Of a DNA stretch of 64,000 nucleotides, positions 45,294-53,426 are shown piece by piece; position 1 is the first letter of the stretch; every line of letters starts with the position of its first letter. A program made the translations under genes and the position numbers. The DNA is from Candidatus Eisenbacteria bacterium (GTDB lineage: Bacteria > Eisenbacteria > RBG-16-71-46): contig DASTBI010000269.1 of the NCBI GenBank assembly GCA_035712145.1, positions 1-64,000 of the forward strand, written 5' to 3'. The notes beneath the pieces were generated by a model, which was given only the letters and a program-made list of their open reading frames with translations, was not told the DNA's origin and did not search any database.

Positions 45294-47000
45294 CTAGTCC
45301 TTTTCGTTCTGAGGCCAGTAGTCCTTGTCGCGTCCCGGCACTCCGTATTCGTAGGGTCCGCGATAGACGGTCGGGTACTCGGTCCAATTGCCGTGCGGCG
45401 GCGGCGACTCCGTGGTCCACTCGAGCGTGGTCGAGTGGAACGGGTTCTTCTCGGCCTTGCGGCCGCGGATCGCGCTGCCGATGAAGTTGATCAGGAAGAC
45501 CGGCTGGAAGGCCAGCATGACGAGCAGCGACACCGTGGCGAAGATACGCAAGAACTGAAGCTCGGGCGTCGCCAGCTCGGGAAAGTTCGTGTAGTCGAAG
45601 ATGCGGCGGTGCTCGCCGGCCGCGCCGAGCACGAACAGCGGAATGAAGATGCCGTTGAAGGGGATGACCGTTCCCCAGAAGTGCACCTTGCCCCAGAACT
45701 CGTTGAGATGGCGTCCGAACATCTTGGGGAACCAGAAGGTCACGCCGGCCATCACCGCGATCACTGCGATCGGGAAGAACGTGTAGTGGAAGTGGGCGAC
45801 CACGAAATAGGTGTCGTGGAAGAAGATGTCGAGACCGCTCGCGCCCAGGTAGATGCCGGTGACGCCGCCGATCAGGAACTCGGCCAGGAACGCGAGCGCC
45901 CACAGCATCGGCGTCGACAGCGTGATCGAGCCGCCGTAGAGCGTGGCGATGTAGGCGAAGCACATCTCGGCGATCGGGATCGAGATGAGCACCGTCGTGA
46001 CGGTGAACACGTTGGCCATGCGCGGGTCGATTCCGGCCACGAACTGGTGGTGCGCCCACACGAAGAAGCTGAGCACGCCGGTGGCGATGATGGTGTAGAT
46101 CACCGTCTTGTAGGCGAACAGCTTCTTGCGCGCGAAGACGCACATCACCTCGGCCACGATTCCGACCGCCGGCAGCAGCACGACGTACACCTCGGGATGG
46201 CCGAAGAACCAGAACAGGTGCTGCCAGAGGATCGGGTCCCCGCCCCGCGAAGGGTTGAAGAAGCTGGTGCCCAGGGTCTGATCGAAGATCAGCATGACTG
46301 CGCCGGCGATCAGCGGGCCGACGCTGGCCATGAACAGGATGCTGGCGATCACGATGCACCACACCACGATCGGCACGTCGAAGGCGCGCATCCCCTTCGT
46401 CCGCGAATTCATCGCGGTCACGATGAAGTTGATGCCGCCGAGCAGGAACGCGACGAACTCGAGCCCGACCGCGATCACCCACATCGTCGCGCCGATCGGA
46501 GTCTGGTTGTACTTCCCGCTGGCCGACAGCGGCGGATAGGCGGTCCAGGCGCCTCCGAAGCCTCCGTTCTGAACGAACAGGGAAGCCACCAGCACCACCG
46601 CGCTGAGGAAGAAGACCTGGAAGCTGAGACGGTTGATGCGCGGGAAGACCATGTCGTCCGCGCCGATCATGAGCGGAATGAGGTAGTTCCCGAACGCGGC
46701 CACCAGCACCGGCATGGCCACCCAGAAGACCATGAGGGTGCCGTGGTTCGTGATCAGCGCGTTGTACTGGTGCGGCGACACCATCCCGAATCCCGGCACC
46801 GAGGATCCAGGGAACGCGAGCTGCATGCGGAATACGTAGGCCATGAACGCGGCGACCAGCGCCAGCGCCATTCCCGTGAACATGTACTGGAAGGCGATGA
46901 TCTTGTGGTCGGTGGAGAGGAGGTACTTCTTGACGAAGGACTCCTCGTGGTGCCCGGCGTGGGCTCCTACCGGATGGGCCTCGGTATGCGCGTGGGCCAT
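45294..47000 (-). CDS. ctaD: Cytochrome c oxidase subunit I
   Basis: Catalytic subunit of an aa3-type terminal oxidase; 568 residues, 12 or more helices. Heme and copper ligands are visible: the low-spin heme histidine in LITNHGTLMVF, the CuB/Tyr motif FFGHPEVYVVLLPAVGI, the histidine pair in WAHHQFVAG, and the high-spin heme region DTYFVVAHFHYTFF. The N-terminus is histidine-rich (MAHAHTEAHP). Standard length for subunit I without a subunit III fusion. It lies between subunits II and III. Confidence 0.97.
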   Translation of the reverse strand: MAHAHTEAHPVGAHAGHHEESFVKKYLLSTDHKIIAFQYMFTGMALALVAAFMAYVFRMQLAFPGSSVPGFGMVSPHQYNALITNHGTLMVFWVAMPVLVAAFGNYLIPLMIGADDMVFPRINRLSFQVFFLSAVVLVASLFVQNGGFGGAWTAYPPLSASGKYNQTPIGATMWVIAVGLEFVAFLLGGINFIVTAMNSRTKGMRAFDVPIVVWCIVIASILFMASVGPLIAGAVMLIFDQTLGTSFFNPSRGGDPILWQHLFWFFGHPEVYVVLLPAVGIVAEVMCVFARKKLFAYKTVIYTIIATGVLSFFVWAHHQFVAGIDPRMANVFTVTTVLISIPIAEMCFAYIATLYGGSITLSTPMLWALAFLAEFLIGGVTGIYLGASGLDIFFHDTYFVVAHFHYTFFPIAVIAVMAGVTFWFPKMFGRHLNEFWGKVHFWGTVIPFNGIFIPLFVLGAAGEHRRIFDYTNFPELATPELQFLRIFATVSLLVMLAFQPVFLINFIGSAIRGRKAEKNPFHSTTLEWTTESPPPHGNWTEYPTVYRGPYEYGVPGRDKDYWPQNEKD

Positions 47001-47010
47001 GGAGCCTCCG

Positions 47011-47769
47011 TCAGTGCGCCCCGGCGGTGGCCGGAGCAGCGGGCGTCGACGCGGTGTCCGCGGGTGCGGTGTTCACGGTGTTCAATGCGGCAAGGGCCGC
47101 GTCATGGGCGTGCCGCTGAAGCCACGTGGCGTGTTCCGCCTCGCCCTCGACCACCAGCTTGGCCCCCATCACGCCGTGGCCGATGCCGCAGATCTCCGCG
47201 CACAGGATGTCGTAGGTGCCCGCCCTGGTGGTCTCGAACCAGCCCGTGTAGATGCGCCCGGGGATGGCGTCCTGCTTGAGACGAAAAGACGGCACGAAGA
47301 AGCTGTGCAGCACGTCCTTCGACTCGAGCAGGAAGTGATATCGCTTGTTGAGCAGCAGGTGCAGCTCGTCGGTCGTGCGTACGTCGTCGGGGGTGTCGAG
47401 CACCCCGTCGGCGCCCGGATCGGTGAAGGTCCACGCCCATTGCTGCGCGACCACCCGCACGGTGCGGTCGGCGGCCGGCAGCGTCTGCTTCACCCGCACC
47501 CACAGCTGGACCGCCGCGATGATGATCACCACATCGCAGACCAGGATGAGGAAGTGGGGCCAGCTCACCCACCGGTGCAGGTGCTTCTCCTTGCCCGTGA
47601 TGTACTGCGTGGCCACGTTGGGCCGCGCGCGAAAGCGGAAGATGAGCCAGAAGAACATCGCCTCGGCGGCGATGAACCACACGCCCACGAGAATGGTGAT
47701 GAGGATGAACAGCTGGTCGTTCTGGGCGGCGAAGTTGGAGGCGAGGGGCGGGACGATCTTGAGCAGCAT
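47011..47769 (-). CDS. ctaC: Cytochrome c oxidase subunit II
   Basis: A 252-residue CuA-carrying subunit. Two N-terminal helices (about 20-45 and 70-92) are followed by the periplasmic cupredoxin domain with VVAQQWAWTFTDPG, HSFFVPSFRLKQDAIPG and the CuA motif CAEICGIGHGVM (two cysteines, histidine, methionine). An alanine/threonine-rich tail follows. There is no fused cytochrome c domain, which agrees with a separate cytochrome c encoded two genes upstream. Confidence 0.96.
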   Translation of the reverse strand: MLLKIVPPLASNFAAQNDQLFILITILVGVWFIAAEAMFFWLIFRFRARPNVATQYITGKEKHLHRWVSWPHFLILVCDVVIIIAAVQLWVRVKQTLPAADRTVRVVAQQWAWTFTDPGADGVLDTPDDVRTTDELHLLLNKRYHFLLESKDVLHSFFVPSFRLKQDAIPGRIYTGWFETTRAGTYDILCAEICGIGHGVMGAKLVVEGEAEHATWLQRHAHDAALAALNTVNTAPADTASTPAAPATAGAH

Positions 47770-47772
47770 GGG

Positions 47773-47904
47773 TCAGTACCTGAGGATGAACGCGAACACG
47801 CTGCCGATGGTGAGCACCGCCAGGATCACGGTCCAGATGAACGTGCGCTTGGCCACCCAGTTGCCGAACTCTTCCCCAGGTCGCTCGTCGTCGTCGTGGG
47901 ACAT
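47773..47904 (-). CDS. 43-residue membrane protein of the oxidase operon
   Basis: A short single-helix protein starting MSHDDDERPGEEFGNWV, with one transmembrane segment (IWTVILAVLTIGSVFAFIL) and ending LRY. The ATG at 47904 has GGGAGAG upstream. The stop lies 3 bases before ctaC. Size, acidic start and single helix suggest a small accessory subunit like those of other bacterial oxidases. Its place inside the operon is the main support. Confidence 0.72.
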   Translation of the reverse strand: MSHDDDERPGEEFGNWVAKRTFIWTVILAVLTIGSVFAFILRY

Positions 47905-47913
47905 TCGCTCTCC

Positions 47914-48552
47914 CTAGGGCGTCAGAGTCTTGATGAAGGCCACGACGTTGTGCATGGCCGTGGTGTCGGTGAGCGTGGACGACATGGCCCGCATCTGCGA
48001 TCCCGAGATGTCCTCGGGGTGAGCGCCGCGCATGCCGGTCTTGAACTTCTTGAGCTGCGACACCATGTACCAGTCGGACTGGTTCACGAGCGGCGGCGCG
48101 TTCATGGCCTGGTTGCCCTTGCCATCGGGACCATGGCACGCCACGCAGATCGCCATGTACTGCGTCTGTCCCGCCGTGACGTCCCCGCCGGTCAGCGCCG
48201 GCTTCACCGCGACCGGCGGAAGCTTGGAGACGTACTCGGCCACCGACTCGATGTCGCCCTGTCGATAGAGCGCGCGCGCCATGGGACGCATTCGATGACC
48301 CTCGTTGTCGTCGGGATGAGCGCCGCGGATGTTGCCCTTGAACTTGGCGAGCTCGGCCGTGAGGTACCAGGCCGGAAGGCCGGCGATCGCCGGGGTCCGG
48401 AGCGCCAGATCTCCCCCTCCACGCTGCCCATGGCAAGGCTGGCAGCTCTCGAAGAGCTCCTTGCCGCGCGCCATGCCAATCGGTGGCGCGGCGCAGCCCC
48501 ACGCGAGCGCCAGAGCGGCGACTGCGAGCAAACCGGCGTAGACCTTGCGCAA
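47914..48552 (-). CDS. Di-heme cytochrome c
   Basis: A 212-residue exported cytochrome with two CxxCH heme sites, CQPCHGQ and CVACHGP, each in a class I domain with distal methionines (IECVPW-like region aside, candidates are MRPMARALY and MRAMSSTL). The N-terminus is hydrophobic (VYAGLLAVAALALAWGC), a signal peptide or possible lipoprotein. I choose a TTG at 48552 because CTGGAGATC precedes it and a promoter lies just upstream. The in-frame ATG at 48600 would start upstream of the predicted transcript. It likely delivers electrons to the oxidase encoded downstream. Confidence 0.88.
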   Translation of the reverse strand: MRKVYAGLLAVAALALAWGCAAPPIGMARGKELFESCQPCHGQRGGGDLALRTPAIAGLPAWYLTAELAKFKGNIRGAHPDDNEGHRMRPMARALYRQGDIESVAEYVSKLPPVAVKPALTGGDVTAGQTQYMAICVACHGPDGKGNQAMNAPPLVNQSDWYMVSQLKKFKTGMRGAHPEDISGSQMRAMSSTLTDTTAMHNVVAFIKTLTP

Positions 48553-48582
48553 GGCAACGATCTCCAGTCTCACGAAACGGCC

Positions 48583-48611
48583 TATATACACGATCCGCAT
48601 GAGCCCAACAA
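48583..48611 (-). promoter_or_regulatory. Promoter of the cytochrome oxidase operon
   Basis: On the minus strand TTGTTG (48606-48611), a 17-base spacer and TATATA (48583-48588). The predicted start near 48576 lies 24 bases before the TTG start of the cytochrome c gene. This separates the oxidase operon from ctaA-ctaB. Confidence 0.5.
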
Positions 48612-48622
48612 GGCGCGGACCC

Positions 48623-49531
48623 TCATGCTCCGCGCACGCGCCACCAGGCGTCCGCGGTCATGACCAGGAAGAGCACGAACAGATAGAGAATCGAGAAGCG
48701 GAAGAGCGACATCGCGCGCGCGATGCTCGGCGAGCGATCGAGCTGCCACGCCCCGAGCACGAACCAGGCGCCGAGCAGCGCGGCGGTCCCCCACGTCGCG
48801 GGACCGAGGCCGGCCAGAGGCCCGATCGCCAGCGAGGCCAAGGCAAGCACGATGGAGTAGATCAGGATCTGCCGGCGCGTCGCGGGCTCGCCGTGGGTCA
48901 CCGGCAGCATCGGAAGACCAGCGCGCAGATAATCGTCGCGGCGGAAGAGCGACAGCGCCCAGAAGTGCGGCGGCGTCCACAGGAAGATGATCGCGAACAG
49001 CAGCACCGCGGGCAGCTCCATCCGTCCGGTGACGGCGACCCAGGCGATCAGCGGCGCGGAGGCGCCGGGGACGCCGCCGATCACGATGTTCTGAGGGGTG
49101 CGCCGCTTGAGCCACACCGTGTAGATCACGGCGTAGTAGAAGATGCTGAGCATCGCGATCCACGCGGAGAAGGGATTGCAGGCCACGCACAGCACCACCC
49201 AGGAGAACCAGGCCAGCGTCAGCCCCAGCGCCGCCGCCACTGCGGGCGGCAGCACGCCGGAAGGCAGCGGCCGGGTGCGGGTGCGCACCATGAGCCCGTC
49301 GATGTCGCGGTCGAAATAGTGGTTGAAGGCCGCGGCCGACGCCGCCGAGAGCCCGATCCCGATCAGCGCGCCCCAGAAGATCCGTGGCGACGGCACCCGG
49401 CCACCGGCCAGGAACAGCGCCGGAAGCGCGGTGAACAGCACGAGCGAGACGATGCGCGGCTTGGTGAGCTCGAAGCAGGCGCGCGCCGCGCGGGCGAGCG
49501 TGACCGGCGGATAGGGCGTGACCAGGCTCAT
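48623..49531 (-). CDS. ctaB: Protoheme IX farnesyltransferase (heme O synthase)
   Basis: Adds farnesyl to heme B to form heme O, the precursor of heme A. The 302-residue membrane enzyme has the UbiA-type first Asp motif NHYFDRDIDGLMVRTRTRPLPSG and the second YTVWLKRRTPQNIVIGGVPGA. Multiple helices and the WTPPHFWALSLFRRDDY segment are also visible. The ATG at 49531 overlaps the ctaA stop by 4 bases. Length is normal. Confidence 0.97.
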   Translation of the reverse strand: MSLVTPYPPVTLARAARACFELTKPRIVSLVLFTALPALFLAGGRVPSPRIFWGALIGIGLSAASAAAFNHYFDRDIDGLMVRTRTRPLPSGVLPPAVAAALGLTLAWFSWVVLCVACNPFSAWIAMLSIFYYAVIYTVWLKRRTPQNIVIGGVPGASAPLIAWVAVTGRMELPAVLLFAIIFLWTPPHFWALSLFRRDDYLRAGLPMLPVTHGEPATRRQILIYSIVLALASLAIGPLAGLGPATWGTAALLGAWFVLGAWQLDRSPSIARAMSLFRFSILYLFVLFLVMTADAWWRVRGA

Positions 49532-50454
49532 GAGGCGGGCAGCATGGGGAGCGCGACGCGGCGCGGCATCGAGGCGACCCGGAACGTGGTGGCGATCGCA
49601 ACCGCGAGCATGCCCGTGGCGTTGGCGAGATGGAGCGCGGAGAGCCAGACCTGGATGCCGACCCAGATATTGAGGACGCCGAGCACCACCTGCCCGAGCG
49701 TGAGCCCCAGCAGCACCGGGCCGACGCTGGCCACCAGCGGATCGCCGGAGCGGCGCGCCATCCACGCCACCACCACCAGATAGGCGGTCAGCATATACGC
49801 GCCGAGACGATGCGCCATGTGGATACCGACCAGGCCGTGCATGGGCGGCAGCCACTCCCCCGCGCACGTGGGCCAGTCGGGGCACGCGAGACTGGCCCCG
49901 CTGGCGCTGACCATTCCGCCGATCACCGCCTGTCCGTAGATCAGGAGGCTCGCGAGCCCCAGGGCCGGAAAGAGACCGACCGGGCGCGGCTCGGGCATCG
50001 TGGCCTCGCTCGCCTCCCGGCCGGCCACCAGCGTCAGCATCACCACCGAGGAGAAGAGGAGCAGCGCCACCGCCAGATGCCCGCCCACGATCGCCGGATC
50101 GAGCAGCTTCCACACCGTGAGCGCGCCGAGCAGGATCTGGGCACAGAGGAGCAGCATCGCGGTTCCAGCCAGGGCGCCGAGCCGCGCGCGCAGCTCACGG
50201 TGGAAGGCGATCCAGGCGGTCGTGGCCGCGAGCAGCAGGCTCACCAGCAGCGCCGCCAGACGGTGGAACCACTCGATCATCGCGTTCATCTCGAGCGGCG
50301 GGAACAGCCGTCCCTGGCACAGCGGCCAGTCGGGACACGCGAGACCCGATCCCGTGGTGCGGACGATGGAGCCCAGGACGATGAGGGCGTACATCAGCAC
50401 GACGGTCGCCAGGCCGAGCTGAGAGGCGAAGCGGAACTTGGCGCTGACCGACAC
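49528..50454 (-). CDS. ctaA: Heme A synthase (CtaA)
   Basis: Oxidises heme O to heme A. The 308-residue, eight-helix protein is built of two related halves, each with an ACPDWP(L/T)C loop (LACPDWPLCQG and LACPDWPTCAGEW) and heme-ligand histidines (IEWFHRLAALL, VGGHLAVALLL, GIHMAHRLGAY, SALHLANATG). The cysteine pairs in both loops are kept. I use the GTG at 50454, next to GGGAG, because upstream frame sequence is basic and non-conserved. Confidence 0.94.
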   Translation of the reverse strand: MSVSAKFRFASQLGLATVVLMYALIVLGSIVRTTGSGLACPDWPLCQGRLFPPLEMNAMIEWFHRLAALLVSLLLAATTAWIAFHRELRARLGALAGTAMLLLCAQILLGALTVWKLLDPAIVGGHLAVALLLFSSVVMLTLVAGREASEATMPEPRPVGLFPALGLASLLIYGQAVIGGMVSASGASLACPDWPTCAGEWLPPMHGLVGIHMAHRLGAYMLTAYLVVVAWMARRSGDPLVASVGPVLLGLTLGQVVLGVLNIWVGIQVWLSALHLANATGMLAVAIATTFRVASMPRRVALPMLPAS

Positions 50455-50624
50455 GGGGCTCCCGCGCTTTGGGCGTGGTGCTCGAGGACGTCGCGAGGCG
50501 CGACGCCGCTGGAGCGGCAAAAACCAGTGTGGGAACGGCCGAGCAAGCTAGCATAATGCGCGCGGTTTTCAAGCCGGGGCGTGCTCCCAGGGGGCTCGCC
50601 CATCATGATCTCGCGAGGGTTCCC
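50455..50624. other. Divergent region between ctaA and osmC
   Basis: About 170 bases separating divergent genes. Promoters for both directions are expected. I find no confident pair of boxes. Confidence 0.4.
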
Positions 50625-51092
50625 ATGTCCGATCCGCTCTACGTCGCCCGCGCCACCGTCGAGCGCCTGGGCTCGCTCCATCGCCGCGCTCGCCTGGTGC
50701 TCGGGTCGACCGCGGAGATGGGCGTTCACGGCGCCATCAAGGACCACTTCGGGCTGACGCCGGCGCGCGAGCTGCCGCTTCCGGTCGATTACATCGCGGC
50801 GGCCACCGGCGGCTGAATGCTCGGAACCCTGAACGGCGCACTGGAGGTGCGCCAGGTCTTCCTGGAGCCGGATGCGCTCCGGGCCGAGGTGGAAGGGATC
50901 AACGAGCTGGTCGACGGCCTTCCCGTCCTGCGCGAAGTGAAGGTGCACTACCACATCCGCGTGCCTGGATCGGCGCGCGAGAAGCTGGACCGCGCGCTCG
51001 GCCGGCATCAGGAGAAGTGCCCGACCGCCGCCAGCCTTCGCGGCGCCGTGCTCGTGAGCTGGACGGCCGCGATCGAAGAGATCCCGGGATGA
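50625..51092 (+). CDS. OsmC-family selenoprotein with in-frame TGA
   Basis: A thiol peroxidase-type OsmC protein of 155 residues read through a TGA codon at 50814-50816 (residue 64). Before the TGA the frame encodes LPLPVDYIAAATGG; after it continues without interruption as MLGTLNGALEV. In OsmC proteins the invariant catalytic cysteine sits exactly there. The second conserved cysteine is kept in RHQEKCPTAASL (about residue 132). Selenocysteine-containing OsmC-like proteins are known in bacteria. A stem-loop suitable as a SECIS element follows the TGA. The ATG at 50625 follows GAGGGT. The alternative is a pseudogene split by a stop, but the frame and the position favour selenocysteine. Confidence 0.82.
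50835..50853 (+). promoter_or_regulatory. Bacterial SECIS-like hairpin
   Basis: Perfect 7-bp stem GGCGCAC (50835-50841) / GTGCGCC (50847-50853) with loop TGGAG. The loop begins 26 bases after the TGA, has G at its second position and lies inside the coding frame. This fits the general rules for bacterial SECIS elements (short hairpin, G at the start of the loop, roughly 16-37 bases from UGA). Confidence 0.65.
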
Positions 51093-52150
51093 GCACCGCG
51101 ATCCAGCCGCCGCCCCCGCGACTGGAAGAGGATCGGCGTTACGCGCGGCAGACCCTTCCGCGGGTGTCCCGGACCTTCGCCATCAACATCCGCGTGCTCG
51201 GCGGACCGCTCGGCGAATGGGTGCGGGTCGGGTACCTGCTGTGCCGCACCGCCGACACGCTGGAGGATGCCTGGCCCTCGTCCCATCAAGCACCGCAAGC
51301 ACCGCGATTCGATCTCTTTCTCCGCGCGCTCGAGCGTGACCACTCCGCCGCGCGCACCCTGTCCGATCAGGCCGCGCGGGCCGGCGGCGGATCGGAGCTC
51401 GATCTGGTGGCGAATCTGCCGCGCGTGCTCAGGCTGCTCGAATCCTTTCCCCAGGCGCCGCGTGACGCGCTGATCGACGGCGTGCGCACGCTGGCCTCGG
51501 GAATGGCGCGCTACGCCGGCCGCGCCGCCGCGCGCGGCGCCGAGCTTCCCTACCTCGACGATGAGCCCGAGCTCGACGACTACTGCTGGGTGGTCGCGGG
51601 CTGCGTGGGCGTGATGCTGACGCGCCTCTACGCCATCGCCTATCGCGTCTTGGACGACGACCGCCAGGCCGAGCGGCTCGAGCTGGCGCCGGTCGTGGGT
51701 CGCGCGCTCCAGCTCACCAACATCCTCCTCGACTGGCCCAGCGACGTGCGCCGCGGCCGCTGCTACCTGCCCGCATCCTGGCTCGCCGAGCATGGAGTCC
51801 GCCCCGCCGATCTGGTGGATCGCGAGCGACCCGAGGTGTCGGCGCTGGCGGCGCGGCTCGAGGCCAAGGCGCTGCAGGCGCTCGCCGGCGTTCCCGACTA
51901 CCTCGATCGGATCCCGGCGGCCCATCTGCGCTATCGCTTGTTCTGCCTGTGGCCCGCGATCTGGGCCGTGCGCTCGCTTCGCCACGCGCGCCGCGACCAA
52001 CAGTTCCCCTGGGGACCCCGGCGACCCAAGCTGCCGAGGCAGGAGGTCTACGGCGCGACCCTGCGGTCGCTGCTCACCGCCGGTCGCGGGCCGGATCTGC
52101 GCGGTGAGCTTCGGCTCGCGGGGATTCCGCTGCCGCTCGGCCGGCGCTAG
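51089..52150 (+). CDS. Squalene/phytoene synthase family protein
   Basis: Condenses two prenyl diphosphates head to head; 353 residues. The first Asp-rich motif is LCRTADTLEDAWP, the DTLED form common in squalene synthases. The second region is TNILLDWPSDVRRGRCYLP, with aspartates spaced DWPSD rather than the usual DxxED. The membrane-facing C-terminal helix LRYRLFCLWPAIWAVRSLRHA is present. It overlaps osmC by 4 bases (ATGA), so the two are co-translated. Whether it makes squalene or a carotenoid precursor cannot be told. Confidence 0.85.
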   Translation: MSTAIQPPPPRLEEDRRYARQTLPRVSRTFAINIRVLGGPLGEWVRVGYLLCRTADTLEDAWPSSHQAPQAPRFDLFLRALERDHSAARTLSDQAARAGGGSELDLVANLPRVLRLLESFPQAPRDALIDGVRTLASGMARYAGRAAARGAELPYLDDEPELDDYCWVVAGCVGVMLTRLYAIAYRVLDDDRQAERLELAPVVGRALQLTNILLDWPSDVRRGRCYLPASWLAEHGVRPADLVDRERPEVSALAARLEAKALQALAGVPDYLDRIPAAHLRYRLFCLWPAIWAVRSLRHARRDQQFPWGPRRPKLPRQEVYGATLRSLLTAGRGPDLRGELRLAGIPLPLGRR

Positions 52151-52380
52151 TCACCAGGCCCCGGATTTGGACCCTCGCCTGCGCTCGGCTCTTTCTCTAC
52201 CTCTTTGACCTCGAAGCCCATGCAGGACAGCACGGGAAGTCGGGGATACTTCGGGAAGCGCGAATCGGTCTTGGAGCGCTCACACATCCAGAACAGGCTG
52301 GTGCGGGTCTTCACCGTCCGTGAATGCCGGCAGCGGGCGCAGAGCCCCACGTGGTCCTGGTCCGGGACCGGCGAGCTCAT
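52147..52380 (-). CDS. Small four-cysteine zinc-ribbon protein
   Basis: A 77-residue protein with CARC near residue 14, then C-x(19)-spaced cysteines in FWMCERS and VLSCMGFE, a pattern likely to bind one zinc ion. Conserved phrases include CRHSRTVKTRTSLFW and FPKYPRLPVLSCMGFE, seen in short proteins of several soil phyla. The glycine/glutamate-rich tail is variable. It is convergent with the squalene synthase gene (4-base overlap of stops) and divergent from the DUF4097 gene. Function unknown. Confidence 0.75.
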   Translation of the reverse strand: MSSPVPDQDHVGLCARCRHSRTVKTRTSLFWMCERSKTDSRFPKYPRLPVLSCMGFEVKEVEKEPSAGEGPNPGPGD

Positions 52381-52490
52381 CGATGATCTCCAACCTTCCG
52401 TGGCCCGCCACCGTCCAAGCGATCACTCACTGGATGAGCGTGTCTAGTCACGCCTTGCTCCCGAAGAGCTCGAAGAAAGAGGATGCCACC

Positions 52491-53426
52491 ATGTTCATCG
52501 CCATCTGGCTGGCGGTCGCTCCCCTGATCATGACCGACGCATCATGGCTCGCCGCCGCTCCGGCCGCCAAGGCTCCCACGACGGCCAAGAGTGCGAAGCC
52601 GGCGCAGGCGCCCAAGGCCGCGAGCGAGCAGCGCTGGACGCCCGAGACCGTGGACGATGCATGGGCCACCAAGGTGCTCGCGGATCCCACCTACGACCGG
52701 GGCTGGTACCAGTCCTGCGAGGAGGACTGGGACAACGATCTGGTCTCCGTGTGCGAGGTCCGTGAGCTCGACTACGCGCCGGGTGAGCGGCCGGTCGCCA
52801 TTCGCGGCGGCGCCAACGGCGGCATGGCCGTGATCGGCTCCGATCGCAAAGCCGCCCGGGTGATCTACCGCATCCGCGCCCGCGCGCGCACCGAGGAAGA
52901 CGCGCGCGAGCTGGCCCAGGAGGTGCGGGTCGAAGTCGACAACGGCGTGATCCGCCCGCGGGGACCGTCGACCTCGAGCTCGAAACGATGGGACGTGGAA
53001 GTGAAGGCGTGGGTCCCGCGATCGACCGATCTGTCCCTGTCGACGACCAACGGCCCGATCGGCGTGAGCAAGGTGACGGGCACCATGGACATCCAGTCGG
53101 TGAACGGCCCGGTGAGCCTGCGCGACCTGAGCGGCGCGGTCTACGCCCGGGTGCAGAACGGTCCTCTCCAGGTCTTGCTCACGGGAACGAAGTGGACCGG
53201 CGCGGGGCTCGACGCGGCGGCCCAGAACGGCCCCGTGAACCTTTGGCTGCCGAAGAGCTACTCGGCCAAGCTCGAGACCGGCACGATCAACGGGCCGAGC
53301 GACATCGAGTATCCGCTGACGATCGAAGGACGCTTGCGCGGGCACTTCACGACCACGCTGGGATCGGGGGGCGCGATGGTGCGCGTGGTGACCGACAACG
53401 GGCCGATTCACATCGCGCAGCGGTGA
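52491..53426 (+). CDS. DUF4097 beta-helix exported protein
   Basis: A 311-residue exported protein. A signal peptide (about 1-28) and an alanine/lysine-rich linker lead into a right-handed beta-helix of DUF4097 repeats: LSLSTTNGPIGVSKVTGTMD, IQSVNGPVSLRDLSG, ARVQNGPLQVLL, AAQNGPVNLWLP, ETGTINGPSDIEYP and VVTDNGPIHI. The NGP turn recurs at regular intervals. Such domains are common in envelope proteins of ECF-regulated operons. It is coupled to the next gene by a GTGA overlap. Confidence 0.88.
   Translation: MFIAIWLAVAPLIMTDASWLAAAPAAKAPTTAKSAKPAQAPKAASEQRWTPETVDDAWATKVLADPTYDRGWYQSCEEDWDNDLVSVCEVRELDYAPGERPVAIRGGANGGMAVIGSDRKAARVIYRIRARARTEEDARELAQEVRVEVDNGVIRPRGPSTSSSKRWDVEVKAWVPRSTDLSLSTTNGPIGVSKVTGTMDIQSVNGPVSLRDLSGAVYARVQNGPLQVLLTGTKWTGAGLDAAAQNGPVNLWLPKSYSAKLETGTINGPSDIEYPLTIEGRLRGHFTTTLGSGGAMVRVVTDNGPIHIAQR

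Noticed and set aside
50625-51092. OsmC gene as a pseudogene split by a stop codon
   Set aside because: The stop is TGA at the exact catalytic cysteine position, the frame is otherwise intact on both sides, the second cysteine is kept, and a SECIS-like hairpin follows.
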